Positions 62,815 through 64,000 of a stretch of 64,000 bases of DNA are shown here, piece by piece (the first letter of the stretch is position 1; the number at the start of each line of letters is the position of its first letter). Below the pieces are notes generated by a model. That model saw only the letters and a list, made by a program, of their open reading frames with translations, ran no database searches and was not told the origin of the DNA. Made by a program: the position numbers and the translations under genes. The DNA comes from Luminiphilus sp051201685 (lineage in GTDB: Bacteria > Pseudomonadota > Gammaproteobacteria > Pseudomonadales > Halieaceae): assembly GCF_051201685.1 (NCBI RefSeq), contig NZ_CP179213.1:1860001-1924000 (forward strand). Direction: 5' to 3'.

Positions 62815-63183
62815 TTAAGCCTCAACATGAAACAGTTTATTGAGAATTAGCCACTGCCCTTCGAGCTTGATGAAAGAAAGCGTGTCCAAAAACACCAATC
62901 CAAGGTAAGCATCACGGACGCGAGCCACTGCCGTTTGTCCTGCGACTTCCAAAGAAATTATTTCAAACCTAGCCGGCTCCCCTTTTGATTTAGGCGACGG
63001 TTGCTGAGCCGCTACAAAATCGCCGAACTCCGATACCGTCATGTGTTGGTAGCCATTTGGGAGGTAGCCGGATATCCATGCATCGGGGTGAAAAGCAGCA
63101 TGGGCTTTATCGCTGCTAGATTCGTACATGCAGGCAAAGTACACCTGAATAACGTTTTCTATTTCCTGATGATCGGTCGACAT
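62815..63183 (-). CDS. NTF2-like (lumazine-binding-type) protein
   Basis: A 122-residue NTF2/SnoaL-fold protein. The ATG at 63183 follows GGGGG; a start at 63219 would add twelve residues. The layout matches the putative lumazine-binding (PF12893) group: an N-terminal helix IENVIQVYFACMYESSS, FHPDAWISGY, the MTVSEFGDFVAAQQP segment, and closing strands AVARVRDAYLGLVFLDTLSF with ILNKLFHVEA. There is no signal peptide. The function is unknown. Confidence 0.82.
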   Translation of the reverse strand: MSTDHQEIENVIQVYFACMYESSSDKAHAAFHPDAWISGYLPNGYQHMTVSEFGDFVAAQQPSPKSKGEPARFEIISLEVAGQTAVARVRDAYLGLVFLDTLSFIKLEGQWLILNKLFHVEA

Positions 63184-63240
63184 GGAACCCCCTGCGCTAG
63201 TTAATGCGGGAAAAGCCATACAGCGACTTCAGATTACACC

Positions 63241-63272
63241 ACAAACAAAGCAGCTGTTGTTCTTACAGCTGC
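63241..63272 (-). terminator. terminator after tRNA-Cys
   Basis: On the minus strand GCAGCTGT and ACAGCTGC (63272-63265 and 63257-63250) form a perfect eight-base stem, followed by TTTGTTTGT. It starts about 20 bases past the tRNA 3' end. Confidence 0.85.
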
Positions 63273-63292
63273 TTGCAACTTGGGAGATAAAT

Positions 63293-63366
63293 TGGAGGCT
63301 CGGGTCGGAATCGAACCGGCGTTGACGGATTTGCAATCCGCTGCATTACCACTCTGCCACCGAGCC
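63293..63366 (-). tRNA. tRNA-Cys (anticodon GCA)
   Basis: A 74-base tRNA with an encoded CCA. Acceptor arms GGCTCGG and CCGAGCC pair perfectly, discriminator is U, the anticodon stem GCGGA/TCCGT encloses TTGCAAA with anticodon GCA, and the T loop is TTCGATT. U73 and GCA identify Cys. It lies about 215 bases after pgsA on the same strand, an order also seen in enterobacteria (pgsA-glyW-cysT-leuZ), but no tRNA-Gly lies between. Confidence 0.97.
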
Positions 63367-63580
63367 TTGAGGAAACTTTCCAAGAGATTGCTACAGCCTC
63401 GCTGCAGCAGGCGCGAAGTATACGCATGCCGTGACGCAGCGGCAACGGTTTAGTCTGAAATGTCTCAATTGATGGACGTATATGGTGGCAAGTCCATGAG
63501 CACCTACAGCGCGATGCGCGAGACATACTGCTACTTAATTAGCGTCTAAACGCTGACTGAGCTTCCTACCGTTGCAGTGA

Positions 63581-64000
63581 CTATTGCTGCGATTCACTCT
63601 CTTGAATCACTGCAAAAAATGAACGGAGGTACACCATCATAGACCACAACGTTAGCAACACAGCGACGATCAGAACCGTCTTTCCCAAGATAAACCAGCC
63701 GGTGGTTGCATGTTCTGGTAGCAGCAGCAATAGGAATGAGATTGCAATCATTTGTAAGGTCGTCTTCACTTTTGCAATCTGATTTACCGCCATCGAGGCT
63801 TCTTTACCCAGTCTAGCCATCCATTCCCGCAAGGCGCTAACCACGACTTCGCGCCCTATTACCACGCACGCACAAAGGGTAATTAAAACGTCATCAAACC
63901 TTGCCGTCAGCAAAACCAGTGCCGTAGCAACAATGAGTTTGTCGGCCACAGGATCTAAAAAAGCTCCAAAAACCGTGGTCTGCCCAGAGCGCCTCGCTAA
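63581..64000 (-). CDS. pgsA: CDP-diacylglycerol-glycerol-3-phosphate 3-phosphatidyltransferase, 3' part
   Basis: The C-terminal 139 residues of PgsA; the 5' end is beyond the right edge. The inner-membrane enzyme makes phosphatidylglycerol phosphate from CDP-diacylglycerol and glycerol 3-phosphate. The second half of the CDP-alcohol phosphotransferase motif is visible at the window edge (ARRSG, then GAFLDPVADKL with its two catalytic Asp), and CACVVIGREVVVSALREW is a PgsA-type segment. Membrane segments follow, and the chain ends with a polar VIQESESQQ. Confidence 0.93.
   Translation of the reverse strand, partial: LARRSGQTTVFGAFLDPVADKLIVATALVLLTARFDDVLITLCACVVIGREVVVSALREWMARLGKEASMAVNQIAKVKTTLQMIAISFLLLLLPEHATTGWFILGKTVLIVAVLLTLWSMMVYLRSFFAVIQESESQQ

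Overview
The window looks like chromosome of a free-living, Gram-negative, aerobic marine gammaproteobacterium. The tusDCBE sulfur-relay genes, LPS heptose genes (gmhA, gmhB, hldE), E. coli-length trmA, pgsA next to tRNA-Cys, a TonB-dependent receptor, sodium-coupled transporters (SNF symporter, NhaC-type antiporter) and light-related genes (BLUF protein, photolyase with MerR regulator and sigma factor) fit the OM60/NOR5 (Halieaceae-like) clade. That placement is inferred from gene content only. No CRISPR array, insertion sequence, prophage or rRNA operon is visible.

Layout. 0-7 kb: SIMPL-domain protein, Bax-inhibitor-1 membrane protein, then a tightly overlapping tusD-tusC-tusB-tusE-trmA-phhB operon facing a hydrolase/dimeric-dUTPase pair, then a thioesterase. 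7-12.5 kb: LytS/LytTR two-component pair, beta-lactamase-fold lipoprotein and small secreted or membrane proteins. 13-23.4 kb: a probable catabolic cluster (acyl-CoA ligase, two-part MaoC hydratase, TonB-dependent receptor, SDR, MFS carrier, TetR regulator). Two of its divergent gaps carry a shared ~85 bp promoter/operator-like element, and it contains a relic of a second receptor. 23.4-30 kb: small membrane proteins, a flavin-binding-fold oxidoreductase, two unknown proteins, a BLUF photoreceptor, tRNA-Leu(UAA) and an SNF symporter. 30-36 kb: a light-response-like island, with a MerR-type regulator divergent from a diverged group-2 sigma factor across a gap holding five TTTTGTC motifs, then YfcH-like, Sir2 and photolyase genes. 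36-48 kb: cyclase, patatin, an amidohydrolase pair whose second member has lost its metal site, the ADP-heptose genes, a prolidase-like amidohydrolase with a cupin, and a PLP decarboxylase. 48-64 kb: NAD-binding protein, NhaC antiporter with an extra N-terminal domain, desaturase with a TIM-barrel partner, dimethylglycine-dehydrogenase-like enzyme with an aminotransferase-V protein, a frameshifted esterase gene, a tandem-repeat lipoprotein, a 722-residue secreted protein of unknown kind, an NTF2-fold protein, tRNA-Cys and the 3' part of pgsA, cut by the window end.

How the genes work together. The tus operon makes the sulfur carrier relay for 2-thiouridine in tRNA, and the same transcript carries a second tRNA modifier (trmA). 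The 13-23 kb cluster has the parts for importing, activating and beta-oxidising a hydrophobic carboxylic acid, probably under the local TetR regulator. The 30-36 kb island couples a regulator and a dedicated sigma factor to DNA photorepair. The gmhA-gmhB-hldE genes supply ADP-heptose for the LPS core.

Most interesting for follow-up: the duplicated promoter element, the MerR/sigma light island with its operator repeats, the amidohydrolase pair with an apparent pseudo-enzyme, and the unrecognised 722-residue secreted protein. I found no clearly new defence or mobile system.
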